From Qipengyuania gaetbuli (GTDB lineage: Bacteria; Pseudomonadota; Alphaproteobacteria; Sphingomonadales; Sphingomonadaceae): 64,000 nt of DNA. The stretch lies in contig NZ_JAIUZO010000002.1 in the NCBI RefSeq assembly GCF_020171365.1, positions 2,549,012-2,613,011 of the forward strand, in the 5' to 3' direction. This document shows, piece after piece, positions 1 to 9,957 of this stretch. A model generated the notes under the pieces. The model ran no database searches, was not told the origin of the DNA, and saw nothing but the letters and a program-made list of their open reading frames with translations. The position numbers and the translations under genes were made by a program. The number at the start of each line of letters is the position of its first letter. Position 1 is the stretch's first letter.

Positions 1-653
1 CGTTCGACAGCCGGGTGGATTTCATATTCCTCGGCCGGAACGCCGAAGGTCATGCGCAGGAAATTGCCGGTGTAGCTCAGCGAGTTCTTCGGCTGCAGGA
101 AGGGCTGGCCGATCGAGTACTTGTAAGCCATCGCCGCAATGGTCGGCATCTTTGCAATCAGGCGGTGCGAGCTGATCTTGCGGTGCTCGGGATCGGAAAT
201 GTCGGTGCTGTCGTGATAGAATGCCGACAGGGCGCCGACCACGCCGCACATGATAGCCATGGGGTGCGCATCGCGGCGGAAACCCTGGTAGAATTGACGC
301 AACTGGTCATGGACCATAGTGTGGCGCGTGATCGTGTAGTCGAAATCCGCCAGTTCATCCTGGTTCGGCAGTTCGCCGTTCAGGAGCAGGTAGGCCACTT
401 CCATGAAGCTGGAATGTTCGGCCAGCTGGCCGATCGGATAGCCGCGGTGAAGGAGAACACCTTCTTCGCCGTCGATATAGGTGAGGGCGCTTTCGCAGCT
501 TGCCGTCGACTTGTAACCCGGATCGTAAGTGAACTTGCCGGTCGTTCCGTAAAGCTTGCGGATGTCGATGACGTCCGGCCCGACGCTTCCCTCAAGCACG
601 GGGAAGGTCTGGCTCTGTCCGCCCAGATCGAGTGTTGCCTGTTTGTCGGCCAC
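1..653 (-). CDS. gltA: Citrate synthase, N-terminal part (cut by window edge)
   Basis: Citrate synthase condenses oxaloacetate with acetyl-CoA at the entry to the TCA cycle in the cytoplasm. About 217 N-terminal codons are visible; the rest, including the expected catalytic His/His/Asp residues, lies outside the window. The reading frame starts at a GTG at 653, with AGGAG about seven bases upstream, giving a protein that begins [11 protein letters not shown]. Recognisable family segments include [20 protein letters not shown] and the [14 protein letters not shown] stretch typical of the proteobacterial type II enzyme. gltX lies 22 bases upstream on the same strand, so the two may share a transcript. 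The family call is secure; the GTG start is inferred from the ribosome site. Confidence 0.93.
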   Translation of the reverse strand, partial: MADKQATLDLGGQSQTFPVLEGSVGPDVIDIRKLYGTTGKFTYDPGYKSTASCESALTYIDGEEGVLLHRGYPIGQLAEHSSFMEVAYLLLNGELPNQDELADFDYTITRHTMVHDQLRQFYQGFRRDAHPMAIMCGVVGALSAFYHDSTDISDPEHRKISSHRLIAKMPTIAAMAYKYSIGQPFLQPKNSLSYTGNFLRMTFGVPAEEYEIHPAVE

Positions 654-675
654 GCGTGTCTCCTCAGTCAGTCTT

Positions 676-2121
676 TTACCTGGCACCTGCCGGGGAGGCC
701 TGCGCGTCGATCCGCGCGAGAGACTCCTCCTTGCCCAACAGGACCAGAACATCGAAAATTCCGGGTGACGTGGTTGTCCCCGTAAGTGCCGCACGCATGG
801 GCTGCGCGAGCTTGCCGAGACCCAGTTCGAGCTCCTCGGAATACGATTTCGTAGTGGCTTCGAGAGCCTCGATTGTCCAGTTATTTTCCGCCTTTAGGCG
901 CTCTGCAAGGCCGCCAAGTCGCTCGCGAGATTCATCGTCGAGCAGAGCTGCCGCCTTTTCGGTCATTTCGAGCGGCATCTTGGCGAAGAGAAACGCTGCA
1001 CCTTCAACGAGTTCATGCGTGGTCTTCGCACGCGGTTTCAGGACCGGCATCGCCTGTGTCAGCAGGGCGACATCAGCCTTATTTCCTATGGCCTCGGCGA
1101 CCAGCGCCGCCAGCCGCGCATCATCGGCTTCGCGGATGTAATGCGCATTGAGATTGAGCAGTTTCTTGATGTCGAAGCGGGACGCGCTCTTGCCCACGCC
1201 GTCGAGGTCGAACAGCTCGACCGCCTCGTCGCGGGTGATTTCCTCGCGGTCGCCGTGGCCCCAGCCAAGGCGCAGGAGGTAGTTGAACAGCGCTTCGGGC
1301 AGGACGCCTTCCTCGTCGCGATAGGCCTCGACGCCGATGGCACCGTGGCGCTTGGACATTTTCGCCCCGTCCGAACCGTGGATCAGCGGAACGTGCGCGT
1401 AGACGGGATCCGGCCAGCCGCCCTCGATGGCGTTCATCGCGCGGATGATCGGCAGCTGGCGGAACGCGTTGTTCAGGTGGTCATCGCCGCGGATGATATG
1501 CGTCACGCCCATGTCGTGATCGTCGACGACGACCGCGAGCATATAGGTCGGAGTGCCGTCTGCGCGCAGCAGGATGTAGTCATCGATCTCGGCATTCTGG
1601 ACCGTGACTTTGCCCTGCACGGCGTCGTGGATCGTGGTTTCGCCCTCGGTGGGGACCTTGAGGCGGATCACGAAAGGCGCGCCGGCGGGCGCTTCGGACG
1701 CGTCGCGGTCGCGCCAGCGACGGTCGTAGCGCATGGGTTGCTTGTTGGCGCGCTGCTGGGCGCGCATCTCTTCCAGTTCCTCGGGCGTGGCGTAGCACTT
1801 GTAGGCGTGGCCCGCTTCAAGCAGTTGCATGGCGACTTCCGCGTGGCGCGTCGCGCGGTCGGACTGGAACAGCGGCGGCTCGTCGAAATCGAGACCGAGC
1901 CAGTCGAGGCCTTCCAGGATCTTGTCGATGGCTTCCTGCGTGCTTCGCTTGCGGTCGGTGTCTTCGATCCGCAGCAGGACCTTGCCGCCGTGGTGGCGTG
2001 CGTAGAGCCAGTTGAAAAGAGCGGTACGGGCACCGCCGATATGAAGAAAGCCGGTGGGCGAGGGGGCGAAACGGGTCACCACCTGCTGGGTGCCGGCGGT
2101 CGTTTCGGTTTCGCTTGCCAT
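676..2121 (-). CDS. gltX: Glutamyl-tRNA synthetase
   Basis: Class I aminoacyl-tRNA synthetase that charges tRNA-Glu with glutamate in the cytoplasm. The 481-residue protein has the HIGH-type signature as HIGG near residue 27, the RIEDTD segment near 51 and the KMSKR signature at 254-258, in the order and spacing of bacterial GltX. The open frame extends well upstream, but the ATG at 2121 is chosen because conserved sequence ([16 protein letters not shown]) begins just after it and a GAAGAG-like ribosome site precedes it. It starts back to back with comEC and precedes gltA on the same strand. Alphaproteobacteria often have two GltX paralogues, one acting on tRNA-Gln; which type this is cannot be told from here. 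Confidence 0.96.
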   Translation of the reverse strand: MASETETTAGTQQVVTRFAPSPTGFLHIGGARTALFNWLYARHHGGKVLLRIEDTDRKRSTQEAIDKILEGLDWLGLDFDEPPLFQSDRATRHAEVAMQLLEAGHAYKCYATPEELEEMRAQQRANKQPMRYDRRWRDRDASEAPAGAPFVIRLKVPTEGETTIHDAVQGKVTVQNAEIDDYILLRADGTPTYMLAVVVDDHDMGVTHIIRGDDHLNNAFRQLPIIRAMNAIEGGWPDPVYAHVPLIHGSDGAKMSKRHGAIGVEAYRDEEGVLPEALFNYLLRLGWGHGDREEITRDEAVELFDLDGVGKSASRFDIKKLLNLNAHYIREADDARLAALVAEAIGNKADVALLTQAMPVLKPRAKTTHELVEGAAFLFAKMPLEMTEKAAALLDDESRERLGGLAERLKAENNWTIEALEATTKSYSEELELGLGKLAQPMRAALTGTTTSPGIFDVLVLLGKEESLARIDAQASPAGAR

Positions 2122-2149
2122 TAGCTCTTCTTTCCTTTCAAACACTTGC

Positions 2150-4372
2150 ATGGCGATGCAGGGGACGCCTTTGGTGCCGTTCGGCGAACCCGGGAGTGGC
2201 GCCGATGTTGCAGTGCAGCGCCCTTGGCGCATACGCACTCTCTTGTCCAGAACGGCCGATGGGGCGGAGCGGTTTCTGGCCAGTCCCAAACAGGACCGGA
2301 TGCCGTGGTTGACGGTGGCATTTGCGGCCGGAATCGGCGCGTGGTTCGCGCTTCCCGCGATGTCGCTCTGGTTTGTCGCCCTTGGCTCTGCTGGTGCTTT
2401 GGCAGGATTGGGATGGGCCTGCCTGAGAATGACCGGCCGTCCGGCAATCTCGATCGCTCTGCTTGCCACTGCCCTCGCATTCGCCCTGGGCATGAGCGTT
2501 ATCTGGGCCAGGTCGGAAGTGGTCGGCACCGAGCCGATTGCAGCACCTGTCTTTGCCAAGCTGGACGGAACGATCCTCGAGCGGGAAGAACAGCCGGCAC
2601 AAGGCCGCGTGAGGCTGGTGCTCGCAACCCGAGAGCCGGATACGGGTCGAGCCATCAAGGTCAGGATAAACGTCCCCTCCGCCTCGGACGATGCGGTTCT
2701 GAAGGAAGGCGCGAAGATACGGCTCGGCGCTCGCCTGATGCCGCCATCACCACCCATCCTGCCCGGCGCCTATGACTTCGCCCGGGCCGCGTGGTTCAAG
2801 GGCTACGCTGCGACAGGATCGCTTGCTGGAGGCATCGAGGTCGTAGCGGAGGCCCCGAGTAGGGAGGGGGGATCGCTTGCAAGTGCGCAAAGGCGTTTGT
2901 CGGCGCATGTCCGCAGCCGCGTGGACGGCTCGGCAGGGTCCATCGCAGCCGCCTTCGCAAGCGGGGACAGGGGCGGCATCCTGCTGGAGGACGAAGAGGC
3001 AATGCGCGATGCAGGGCTGACCCACCTCCTGTCCATCAGCGGCCTGCATGTCAGTGCTGTGATTGCAGCGGCGTATTTCCTTGCGCTCAAGATCCTTGCC
3101 CTGTGGCCGTGGCTCGCCTTGCGTGTGCGCCTGCCGCTGTGCGCTGCCGCAGTCGGGGCGGGGGCAGGCATAGCCTATACGCTGCTTACAGGAGCCGAGG
3201 TGCCGACCGTCAGGAGTTGTATCGGCGCAATGCTGGTTCTCGGGGCACTGGCATTGGGGAGGGAGCCCTTGTCGATGCGAATGGTCGCGGTTGCAGCGTT
3301 CTGCGTCCTGCTGTTCTGGCCCGAAGCTGTAATCGGCCCGAGCTTCCAGATGAGCTTTGCTGCGGTACTTGCGATCATTGCCCTGCACAATTCCGGGCCC
3401 GTGCAGCAGTTTCTCCGCCCGAGGGATGAAGCACTTGCGGCGAAATACGCACGCCGGGTGGCAATGCTGTTCATCACCGGTGCCGTCATCGAGATAGCCC
3501 TGACGCCCATCGTCCTGTTCCACTTTCATCGGGCAGGGCTCTACGGCGCCTTTGCGAATGTCGTGGGCATCCCACTGGTCACTTTCCTGTCGATGCCGCT
3601 CATTGCCCTGGCGCTGCTTCTCGATCTGGCGGGTCTGGGCGGTCCGGTATGGTGGCTAGCGGGCAAGTCGCTCGATCTCTTGTTGTGGATCGCCCATTTC
3701 ACCGCTGCCCAGCCCGGAGCGGTGAAGCTGGTTCCGCAGATGGGAATGGGGACGATTGCACTCTTCGTCGGCGGTGCGCTGTGGCTGGCGCTGTGGCGGG
3801 GAAGGGTGCGGCTGTGGGGGTTGTTACCTGCCGCCGTGGGCGCGTTTGCGCTTGCGGTAACGCCTGCAGCCGACATCCTCGTGACCCGCGATGGTGCGGA
3901 TTTCGGCATCGTAGATCAAGATGGTCAACTTCACGTACTGCGCAGCTCGCCGCTATCCTATTCGCAAACGAACCTGATCGAGCTGTCCGGCAGCGAGCAC
4001 CCTCCGGTTCCGGTTCGAACCTACCCGGACTCGAGGTGCAGCGCTGATTTCTGCAGCCTCGTCGTCAACCGTAGTGAGCGTGAGTGGGTCCTGCTGGTGG
4101 CGCTCAACCTCCAGCGCATCGATGAGCGCCAACTAGCCGCAGCATGCGAGCTGAGCGATATCGTGATTGCCGACCGGTGGCTGCCCCGCAGTTGCCAGCC
4201 CCGATGGCTCAAGCTCGACGGTCGTTACCTGAACGAGAACGGGGGTACGGCGATCTACCTTGACGACAAGCGCGTAGCCGGCGTTGCCGATGGAAAAGGC
4301 GAGCATGGGTGGCAGCGTTTCGGGAGCGGGAGCCCCAAACAAGAAGGGCGCCAGCTTTCGCCGGCGCCCTGA
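2150..4372 (+). CDS. comEC: ComEC/Rec2-family DNA-uptake channel protein
   Basis: Polytopic inner-membrane protein of the ComEC/Rec2 family, expected to carry single-stranded DNA across the membrane during natural transformation. The 740-residue product has an N-terminal membrane pair, a soluble region with OB-fold character (about 120-240), then the competence core beginning with the family hallmark [12 protein letters not shown] and about eight further hydrophobic segments. The C-terminal ~180 residues lie where many ComEC proteins carry a metallo-beta-lactamase-like nuclease domain, but no HxHxDH motif is visible. The start is uncertain: ATG at 2150 is used, while ATG 2156 or GTG 2213 are possible and none has a good ribosome site. 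It is divergent from gltX and convergent with lexA. Confidence 0.85.
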   Translation: MAMQGTPLVPFGEPGSGADVAVQRPWRIRTLLSRTADGAERFLASPKQDRMPWLTVAFAAGIGAWFALPAMSLWFVALGSAGALAGLGWACLRMTGRPAISIALLATALAFALGMSVIWARSEVVGTEPIAAPVFAKLDGTILEREEQPAQGRVRLVLATREPDTGRAIKVRINVPSASDDAVLKEGAKIRLGARLMPPSPPILPGAYDFARAAWFKGYAATGSLAGGIEVVAEAPSREGGSLASAQRRLSAHVRSRVDGSAGSIAAAFASGDRGGILLEDEEAMRDAGLTHLLSISGLHVSAVIAAAYFLALKILALWPWLALRVRLPLCAAAVGAGAGIAYTLLTGAEVPTVRSCIGAMLVLGALALGREPLSMRMVAVAAFCVLLFWPEAVIGPSFQMSFAAVLAIIALHNSGPVQQFLRPRDEALAAKYARRVAMLFITGAVIEIALTPIVLFHFHRAGLYGAFANVVGIPLVTFLSMPLIALALLLDLAGLGGPVWWLAGKSLDLLLWIAHFTAAQPGAVKLVPQMGMGTIALFVGGALWLALWRGRVRLWGLLPAAVGAFALAVTPAADILVTRDGADFGIVDQDGQLHVLRSSPLSYSQTNLIELSGSEHPPVPVRTYPDSRCSADFCSLVVNRSEREWVLLVALNLQRIDERQLAAACELSDIVIADRWLPRSCQPRWLKLDGRYLNENGGTAIYLDDKRVAGVADGKGEHGWQRFGSGSPKQEGRQLSPAP
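4345..4370 (-). terminator. Intrinsic terminator-like hairpin between comEC and lexA
   Basis: An 8-bp perfect stem (agggcgcc / ggcgccct) with a 10-base loop spans the last codons of comEC. Read on the minus strand it is followed by a T-rich tail (tcttgttt), so it most likely ends the lexA transcript while lying inside the convergent comEC coding region. Confidence 0.55.
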
Positions 4373-4391
4373 TTACCTTGATCCTTACTTG

Positions 4392-5093
4392 TCAGTGGTA
4401 ACGACGCAGCAGTCCTGCGAGTTTTCCCTGAACCTGAACGCGGTTGGCTTCGTAGACCTGAGGTTCGTAAGCGCCGTTGGCCGGATCGAGCCGGACCATT
4501 GCGCCTTCGCGTCGCAGGTACTTGAGCGTGGCTTCCTCGTTATCGACGAGAGCGACGACGATTTCCCCGTCGCGTGCCGTTTCCGTGCGGCGGACCAGGG
4601 CGAAGTCCCCGTCGAAGATACCGGCCTCGATCATCGAGTCACCCGACACTTCGAGAGCGTAGTGATCGCCCGGGCCGAGGAGGGCGGCGGGTACTGGCAT
4701 GCTCGACTGGCCTTCGATTGCCTCGATCGGAGCGCCAGCGGCAATACGGCCATGAAGCGGGATCTGGAGGACGTCGTTAGCCGGATCGGGCGCGACCGGT
4801 GCTGCCTTGTGCGCGGAAACCACCGCATCGTTCGCAGCAGCGACCGATGCCTTCGCGGCGGCGGGTGCAGTGACCGCATCTTCCGGGAGCTTGATCACTT
4901 CGAGCGCCCTGGCACGGTTCGGCAAACGGCGGATGAAGCCACGTTCCTCGAGCGCGGAGATCAGGCGGTGGACGCCAGACTTGCTCTTCAAATCGAGCGC
5001 TTCCTTCATCTCTTCGAAAGAAGGCGAAATGCCCGTTTCCCCGAGACGCTGCTGGATGAAGCGGATCAATTCATGCTGCTTTGCGGTCAGCAT
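4392..5093 (-). CDS. lexA: LexA SOS repressor/autoprotease
   Basis: Transcriptional repressor of the SOS DNA-damage response, inactivated by RecA-stimulated self-cleavage. The 233-residue protein starts with the winged-helix DNA-binding domain ([17 protein letters not shown], residues 1-65). A long Ala-rich linker follows (about 72-106), then the S24 peptidase domain. The cleavage pair Ala119-Gly120 (RIAAGAP), the nucleophile Ser153 (SGDSM) and the general base Lys191 (EATLKYL) are all present, so autoproteolysis should work. A perfect SOS box lies 33-47 bases upstream, indicating autoregulation. In related genomes the neighbour on the moaC side is usually moeA; here moaC follows directly, 124 bases away. 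Confidence 0.97.
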   Translation of the reverse strand: MLTAKQHELIRFIQQRLGETGISPSFEEMKEALDLKSKSGVHRLISALEERGFIRRLPNRARALEVIKLPEDAVTAPAAAKASVAAANDAVVSAHKAAPVAPDPANDVLQIPLHGRIAAGAPIEAIEGQSSMPVPAALLGPGDHYALEVSGDSMIEAGIFDGDFALVRRTETARDGEIVVALVDNEEATLKYLRREGAMVRLDPANGAYEPQVYEANRVQVQGKLAGLLRRYH

Positions 5094-5125
5094 CGGTCAC
5101 TCCCTCGTTCCTGTTCACATCATGC

Positions 5126-5140
5126 GAACGAATGTGGAAC
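5126..5140. promoter_or_regulatory. SOS box (LexA operator) of lexA
   Basis: GAAC-GAATGTG-GAAC matches the alphaproteobacterial direct-repeat SOS box GAAC-N7-GAAC (GTTC-N7-GTTC on the other strand) exactly. It lies upstream of the lexA ATG, where autoregulation is expected. This is not the palindromic CTGT-N8-ACAG box of gammaproteobacteria. Confidence 0.88.
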
Positions 5141-5217
5141 AATTAGGCAACCAATTTTCGCGAGTCAAGCAAGTCTGCGGTTTTTCGCGCCGAAATGGAG
5201 GAACAGGCGTTCCCGTT

Positions 5218-5691
5218 TCAGTCCTCGGCTTTCCAGTCGCCGGACTTGCCCCCGGTCTTTTCGACCAGGCGCACATCGGAGATGACCATCGATCGGTCGA
5301 CTGCCTTTGCCATGTCGTAGAGCGTCAGCAGGGCAACGCTGGCGGCAGTCAAAGCCTCCATTTCCACGCCGGTCTTGCCGGCCAGGCCCGCCTTCGCAGT
5401 CACCGCGATATGGTCATCGGCGAGATGGAAATCGACCGTGACCGTATCCAGCCCGAGCGGGTGACAGAGCGGGATGAGTTCGCCGATGCGCTTGGCCGCC
5501 ATGATGCCTGCGATCCTTGCGGTCGCGAGCGCATCCCCTTTGCCGAGGCTTCCCTCCGCAATGGCGGCGAGCGCCTCCGGTTTCATTATAATCCGGCCCT
5601 CTGCAGTGGCCGTGCGGCGCGTCGTCGGCTTCGCGGAGACGTCGACCATGCGGGCGGCACCCTTCTCGTCGAGATGCGTCAGTCGCGTCAC
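5218..5691 (-). CDS. moaC: Cyclic pyranopterin monophosphate synthase MoaC
   Basis: Second enzyme of molybdenum-cofactor synthesis, converting the cyclic GTP derivative made by MoaA into cyclic pyranopterin monophosphate. The 157-residue length is normal for the family. It shows the family signature segments [14 protein letters not shown] near residue 15, LIPLCHPL near 72 and [19 protein letters not shown] near 108. The start is a GTG that overlaps the trpC stop codon by four bases (GTGA), which implies translational coupling at the end of the trp cluster. moeA, which often follows moaC in relatives, is absent from this position. Confidence 0.95.
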   Translation of the reverse strand: MTRLTHLDEKGAARMVDVSAKPTTRRTATAEGRIIMKPEALAAIAEGSLGKGDALATARIAGIMAAKRIGELIPLCHPLGLDTVTVDFHLADDHIAVTAKAGLAGKTGVEMEALTAASVALLTLYDMAKAVDRSMVISDVRLVEKTGGKSGDWKAED

Positions 5692-6491
5692 GCTGCCTCT
5701 GCGCCGGTTCCGACCAGCAGCGCCTTCGTCGCCGTCTCGACATCCGCTTGCCGCATCAGGCTTTCGCCCACGAGGAAGCTGCGCACTCCCGAACGGGACA
5801 GGCGGAGGCAGTCGTCATGCGAGAAGATGCCGCTTTCCCCGACGATCAGCGAACCATCCTTCGCCAGCGGCGCAAGTCGCTCGGTCGTGGCGAGATCGGT
5901 TTCGAAGGTCTTGAGGTTACGGTTGTTTATCCCGACGAGCGGTGACTTGAGCGCTTTGGAGCGTTCCAGTTCCTCTTCGTCGTGTACCTCAACCAGTACG
6001 TCCATGCCGCGCTCCAGCGCCGCCTCTTCGATTTCTTGCATCGTGCTGTCATCAAGGGCGGCGACGATGATGAGGATGGCGTCTGCGCCGATCGCGCGGG
6101 CTTCGGCCACCTGCCATGGATCGACCATGAAGTCCTTGCGCAGCACGGGAAGCTCGCAAGCGGCACGTGCAGCCACGAGGAAATCCTCGTGGCCCTGGAA
6201 ATACGGGGCATCGGTCAGGACCGAAAGGCAGCTCGCTCCGCCAGCCTGGTAGGAGCGGGCATGGGCCGCAGGGTCGAAATCGGCCCTGATCAGTCCCTTC
6301 GACGGAGAGGCCTTCTTGATTTCGGCAATCAGCCCGAAACCCCTCTCTTCCGCCTTGCGCAAAGCGGCGTGAAAGCCTCGCGGTGCGCTCTGCTCCGCTG
6401 CCATCGCATCCAGCGCATCGAGCGAATGCACCCGCTTCCGCTGGGCTACTTCCTCGCGCTTGGTCGCGCAGATTTCGTCGAGCTTGTTCAT
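5688..6491 (-). CDS. trpC: Indole-3-glycerol phosphate synthase
   Basis: TIM-barrel enzyme that closes the indole ring from CdRP in tryptophan synthesis. The 267-residue protein is a stand-alone TrpC, not the TrpCF fusion of enterics. Family motifs include [10 protein letters not shown] (residues around 55), [29 protein letters not shown] sequence in the middle, [13 protein letters not shown] and the phosphate-binding GESGIFS near the C terminus. It follows trpD by five bases and overlaps moaC by four, so it is clearly within the operon. The ATG at 6491 sits directly before the conserved N-terminal [19 protein letters not shown]. Confidence 0.96.
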   Translation of the reverse strand: MNKLDEICATKREEVAQRKRVHSLDALDAMAAEQSAPRGFHAALRKAEERGFGLIAEIKKASPSKGLIRADFDPAAHARSYQAGGASCLSVLTDAPYFQGHEDFLVAARAACELPVLRKDFMVDPWQVAEARAIGADAILIIVAALDDSTMQEIEEAALERGMDVLVEVHDEEELERSKALKSPLVGINNRNLKTFETDLATTERLAPLAKDGSLIVGESGIFSHDDCLRLSRSGVRSFLVGESLMRQADVETATKALLVGTGAEAA

Positions 6492-6496
6492 GCCGC

Positions 6497-7489
6497 TTAC
6501 TTCGCCATCCCGATCCAGTCATGGAGAAGCTGGCGCGCCTTTCCGCTGTCGATTGCTTCCGCCCCGAGTTCGGCAGCTTCTGTCCAGTCGTCGCTCTTGC
6601 CGGCCACGAGGAAGGTCGCAGCCGCATTGAAAAGGACCGCATCGCGGTAGGGACCCGGTGCGCCAAGCAGCAGGGCCTCCAGCGCCTTGGCATTGTGCGC
6701 CGGATCGCCGCCGCGAATCGCCTCCACCGGCGCATAAGGCAGGTTCGCTTGGACCGCGGTCACGCGCCGCATCTCGAAATCGTTGCCGCGTACGTCTGCC
6801 AGCTCGTTGCCGCCGGCAAGGGACAGTTCGTCGAGGCCCTCGTCGCCCGAGGCGATGAACGTGCGTTCGGTGCCGAGCATGGCTTTCGCCTTGGCATAGA
6901 TCGGTACATAGGCTGGCCGTGCAATGCCGATCAGCTGGCGGGTGACGCCTGCCGGATTGGAGAGCGGGCCCATGAGGTTGAAAATGGTGCGAACGCCGAG
7001 GCGCTGGCGGATGGGCTGGATGCGACCCATTGCGGGGTGGTGGTTCTTCGCGAATAGGAAGCAAATCCCGAGTTCATTCAATGTCTTCTCTGCGGTTCTT
7101 CCCGCAGCTTCCATGTCCAGCCCGAGCGCTTCGAGCGTATCGGCCGCACCGGATTTCGAGCTGGCCGCACGGTTGCCATGCTTGGCAACAGGCACGCCGC
7201 TTGCCGCAACGACCAGGCTGACCGCGGTCGAGACGTTGAGCGTGTGATGCCCGTCCCCGCCGGTGCCGCAGCAATCGACCGTGCCTTCGGGCGCATCGAT
7301 CGGGATCAGCCGGGCACGAAGCGCCCGCGCAGCTCCGGCGATTTCCTCGGACGTTTCACTGCGGGCCGACATGTCGACGAGGAAGCGAGCGATCTCTTCT
7401 TCTTCGGTCTCTCCGTCGAGAATCCAGCCGAAGATCTCTTCTGCCTGGTCGGCGTCCAGATGGACGTCTGCGGTCGGCAATTGTTTCAT
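6497..7489 (-). CDS. trpD: Anthranilate phosphoribosyltransferase
   Basis: Transfers phosphoribose from PRPP to anthranilate, the second committed step of tryptophan synthesis. The 330-residue protein carries the glycine-rich PRPP/anthranilate motif [14 protein letters not shown] and [21 protein letters not shown], both diagnostic of TrpD. Its ATG overlaps the trpG stop by four bases (ATGA). It is a monofunctional enzyme, with no fused glutamine amidotransferase domain. Nothing is unusual in sequence or length. Confidence 0.97.
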   Translation of the reverse strand: MKQLPTADVHLDADQAEEIFGWILDGETEEEEIARFLVDMSARSETSEEIAGAARALRARLIPIDAPEGTVDCCGTGGDGHHTLNVSTAVSLVVAASGVPVAKHGNRAASSKSGAADTLEALGLDMEAAGRTAEKTLNELGICFLFAKNHHPAMGRIQPIRQRLGVRTIFNLMGPLSNPAGVTRQLIGIARPAYVPIYAKAKAMLGTERTFIASGDEGLDELSLAGGNELADVRGNDFEMRRVTAVQANLPYAPVEAIRGGDPAHNAKALEALLLGAPGPYRDAVLFNAAATFLVAGKSDDWTEAAELGAEAIDSGKARQLLHDWIGMAK

Positions 7490-8100
7490 GCCGGCACCTT
7501 TGCGTCGATCCCGCAGATCTCGAGGAAATTGGCGAGCAGAGCATGACCATGTTCGGTCGCGATACTTTCCGGGTGGAACTGGACCCCGTGGATCGGCAGT
7601 TCGTGGTGGCGGAAACCCATGACGCTGCTGCCGTCGAGGCCCGGCGTCTCGCTCTCGGCGTTCACGACGAGGACGTTCGGGATCTCCTCGACTACGAGCG
7701 AGTGATAGCGCGTCGCGGTGAAGGGCGAAGGCAGGCCCTTAAACAGCCCGCTTCCGTCGTGCGTCACCGCGCTGGTCTTGCCGTGCATGAGCCCACCGCG
7801 CACGACCTTGCCGCCGAAATGCTGGCCGATGGACTGATGCCCGAGGCAAACGCCGAGCAGCGGTTTTCCGCTTGCCGCGCAGGCCTGCACGAGATCGAGG
7901 CTGATGCCCGCTTCCGAAGGAGTGCAGGGCCCGGGTGAAATCAAGTATCCAGCGGCATCGCGCTCGATGGCTTCGGCAGCGGTGATCGCGTCATTGCGCA
8001 CCACTTCGACCTTCGCCCCCAGTTCCATCAGGTAATGGACGAGGTTGAAGGTGAAACTGTCGTAATTGTCGACGACGAGGATGGTCCGGTTGTCGGTCAT
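7486..8100 (-). CDS. trpG: Anthranilate synthase component II (glutamine amidotransferase)
   Basis: Class I glutamine amidotransferase that supplies ammonia to TrpE for anthranilate formation; it may also serve PabB for folate. The 204-residue protein has the oxyanion/nucleophile segment [16 protein letters not shown] (catalytic Cys) and the HxE pair in [13 protein letters not shown]. It is separated from trpE by two unrelated genes. The ATG at 8100 begins [20 protein letters not shown], matching the family N terminus; a TTG four codons upstream (8112) is possible. Neither start has an obvious ribosome site. A 59-base gap separates it from the iminopeptidase gene. Confidence 0.95.
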   Translation of the reverse strand: MTDNRTILVVDNYDSFTFNLVHYLMELGAKVEVVRNDAITAAEAIERDAAGYLISPGPCTPSEAGISLDLVQACAASGKPLLGVCLGHQSIGQHFGGKVVRGGLMHGKTSAVTHDGSGLFKGLPSPFTATRYHSLVVEEIPNVLVVNAESETPGLDGSSVMGFRHHELPIHGVQFHPESIATEHGHALLANFLEICGIDAKVPA

Positions 8101-8159
8101 GTCAGGCGTCAATGGCGGGGCAGGGACTTCAGTTCAAGCAAGCAAAACAACTTGCTGTG

Positions 8160-9122
8160 TCACGCCTGCTTGCCTGCGAGTTTGTCGGTCGCACGCACAA
8201 GGCCGTCGACGATGCCGGGTTCGCCGGCGCTGTGACCTGCGTCGTGAACGATCCACAGTTCCGCTTCGGGCCAGGCTTTCTTCAGTTCCCACGCGCTGGT
8301 CGGCGGGGTGCAGATGTCATGGCGACCCTGCACGATGATACCGGGGATATGCTTGATCCGGTCGACGTTCCTGATCAGCTGCGCCTCTTCGAGGAAGAAG
8401 TCCTCGAGGAAAAAGCGAGCACAGATGCGCGCGAACGGCACGGCCTTGGCCGGGTCGGCAAAGCTGTCGAGCAGCTTCTCGTCGGGCAGCAGGGTGGCGA
8501 CATTGCCTTCCCACAGCGACCATTCCCGCGCGGCCGCAAGGCGGATCCCCTCGTCGTCGCAGGTGAGCCGGTCGTAATAGGCCTGCACGAGGTCGCCCCG
8601 TTCGGCCTCGGGGATGAGGCCGGTGAAGTCGTCCCACTGCTCGGCCATGATTTCGCTAGCGCCGTAGCTGTAGAGCCAGTGCTTTTCCTTCTGGCGGGCG
8701 AGGAAGACGCCGCGCAAGACGATCTCGCTGGTGCGTTCGGGATGGGTCTGGGCATAGGCGAGGGCGAGCGTTGCGCCCCAGCTCCCACCGAAGACCTGCC
8801 ATGTGTCGTGGCCGCACATTTCCCGGAGCCGCTCGATATCGGCCACGATGCGCCAGGTGTCGTTGTGCTCGATTTCGGCAAAGGGCAGCGACTTGCCGCA
8901 GCCGCGCTGGTCGAAGAGCAGCACGTCGTAAAGCTCGGGATCCCACTGGCGGCGGTGGTCGGGGCTCATCCCGCCGCCCGGGCCGCCATGCAGGAACACG
9001 GCAGGCTTCGCACCCGGCGTTCCGACCCGTTCGTAGTAAAGCGAATGACCTTCGCCGACATCGAGCATCCCGGTCTCGTAGGGTTCGATCTCGGGGTAGA
9101 GGGTGCGGCGTTCGTTACTCAT
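8160..9122 (-). CDS. pip: Proline iminopeptidase (alpha/beta hydrolase, S33)
   Basis: Removes N-terminal proline from peptides; a cytoplasmic serine peptidase of family S33. The 320-residue protein has HGGPGGG near residue 45 (oxyanion region), DQRGCGKS near 71 and the nucleophile elbow GGSWG with Ser114. The acid is probably in GRHDICTPP and the histidine in HDAGHSAGEPG, giving a complete triad. The ATG at 9122 has GGAAGG upstream and overlaps the preceding lipoprotein gene by eight bases. Its place between trpE and trpG is unusual; no role in tryptophan synthesis is known for this family. Confidence 0.93.
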   Translation of the reverse strand: MSNERRTLYPEIEPYETGMLDVGEGHSLYYERVGTPGAKPAVFLHGGPGGGMSPDHRRQWDPELYDVLLFDQRGCGKSLPFAEIEHNDTWRIVADIERLREMCGHDTWQVFGGSWGATLALAYAQTHPERTSEIVLRGVFLARQKEKHWLYSYGASEIMAEQWDDFTGLIPEAERGDLVQAYYDRLTCDDEGIRLAAAREWSLWEGNVATLLPDEKLLDSFADPAKAVPFARICARFFLEDFFLEEAQLIRNVDRIKHIPGIIVQGRHDICTPPTSAWELKKAWPEAELWIVHDAGHSAGEPGIVDGLVRATDKLAGKQA

Positions 9123-9957
9123 CGTCTGCAACCTTCCGTTCCACCAGCACGATAGGACCGATGGGTGCGCCCGTATCGAGGCGATCGGTCGCGGGATTCC
9201 ACAGGCCCGACACGCTCCCGTCGAGATAGAGCGCGTTCTTCACGCTCAATTCGTCGCGGAAGAAGCGGGCCAGCTTGCCGAAGGAAATCGGCGCGTTCGA
9301 GATGACGAAATGCGCCCTGCCGCGATCATCCACGCCGACCCCGTTCCGGATAGCGCGCGAAGGTCCGTCCTGCGTGATTTCGGGGTGAAGCTTCCCGCCG
9401 ACGACCAGCATCGGACCCGACTGGGTACCGAATTCCGGGCGATCGGCGACATTGGCGAGGAAGTCGTCAGTCGTGCGGATTTCCCACTTGTCACCCGTGC
9501 CAAAGAAGACCCCGTTCGGCTTCATGTGGAAATTGCCATCGCCATCGGCAGTGTTGAGCGTCTTCAGCCGCTCCGAACCGCTTACGAAATAGCCGATCGG
9601 CTGCCCTTCGTCGTCATACATCCCGGCATTCATGGCGAAGGCCACGGTCGCGGGATCGCGGGTCGCCGAGAAGGCGGTGAGACTACGGAACGGACCTTGC
9701 CCGTCCGGCCCGAGGACCATGGCGACCCGGTGACGGGAAGGCACGGCAAGACAGTGGGTCAGCGAGGTATTCTCGAAGATGATCGAGCGGCAGGCGCTTT
9801 CCACCTGGCTTGCCACCGAAGGGGCATCGTTGGCTGCAGCCGTCGGCGTGGCGCCGGCCTGGCCGTCGATGCGCGTGCGCGTGACCGGCTCGCCCGCCTG
9901 CGGCGGTTCGCATGCGCTGAGAAGAAGGAGGGTAATTGCGACCGAAAAGTACTTCAT
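9115..9957 (-). CDS. Phosphodiester glycosidase (NAGPA/DUF2233)-like lipoprotein
   Basis: Predicted exported lipoprotein of 280 residues: the N terminus MKYFSVAITLLLLSAC ends in a lipobox with Cys16. The body resembles the phosphodiester glycosidase (NAGPA, DUF2233) family, with AFAMNAGMYDDEGQPIGYFV, the NGVFF segment, SGPMLVVGGKLHP, VGVDDRGRAHFVIS and a final ALYLDGSVSGLW stretch. Bacterial members are linked to cleaving sugar-phosphodiester bonds in cell-envelope polymers, but the substrate here is unknown. Its ATG overlaps the trpE stop by four bases and its end overlaps pip by eight, so it is embedded in the trp cluster. A longer in-frame opening upstream is rejected because the signal peptide would be internal. 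Confidence 0.8.
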   Translation of the reverse strand: MKYFSVAITLLLLSACEPPQAGEPVTRTRIDGQAGATPTAAANDAPSVASQVESACRSIIFENTSLTHCLAVPSRHRVAMVLGPDGQGPFRSLTAFSATRDPATVAFAMNAGMYDDEGQPIGYFVSGSERLKTLNTADGDGNFHMKPNGVFFGTGDKWEIRTTDDFLANVADRPEFGTQSGPMLVVGGKLHPEITQDGPSRAIRNGVGVDDRGRAHFVISNAPISFGKLARFFRDELSVKNALYLDGSVSGLWNPATDRLDTGAPIGPIVLVERKVADDE

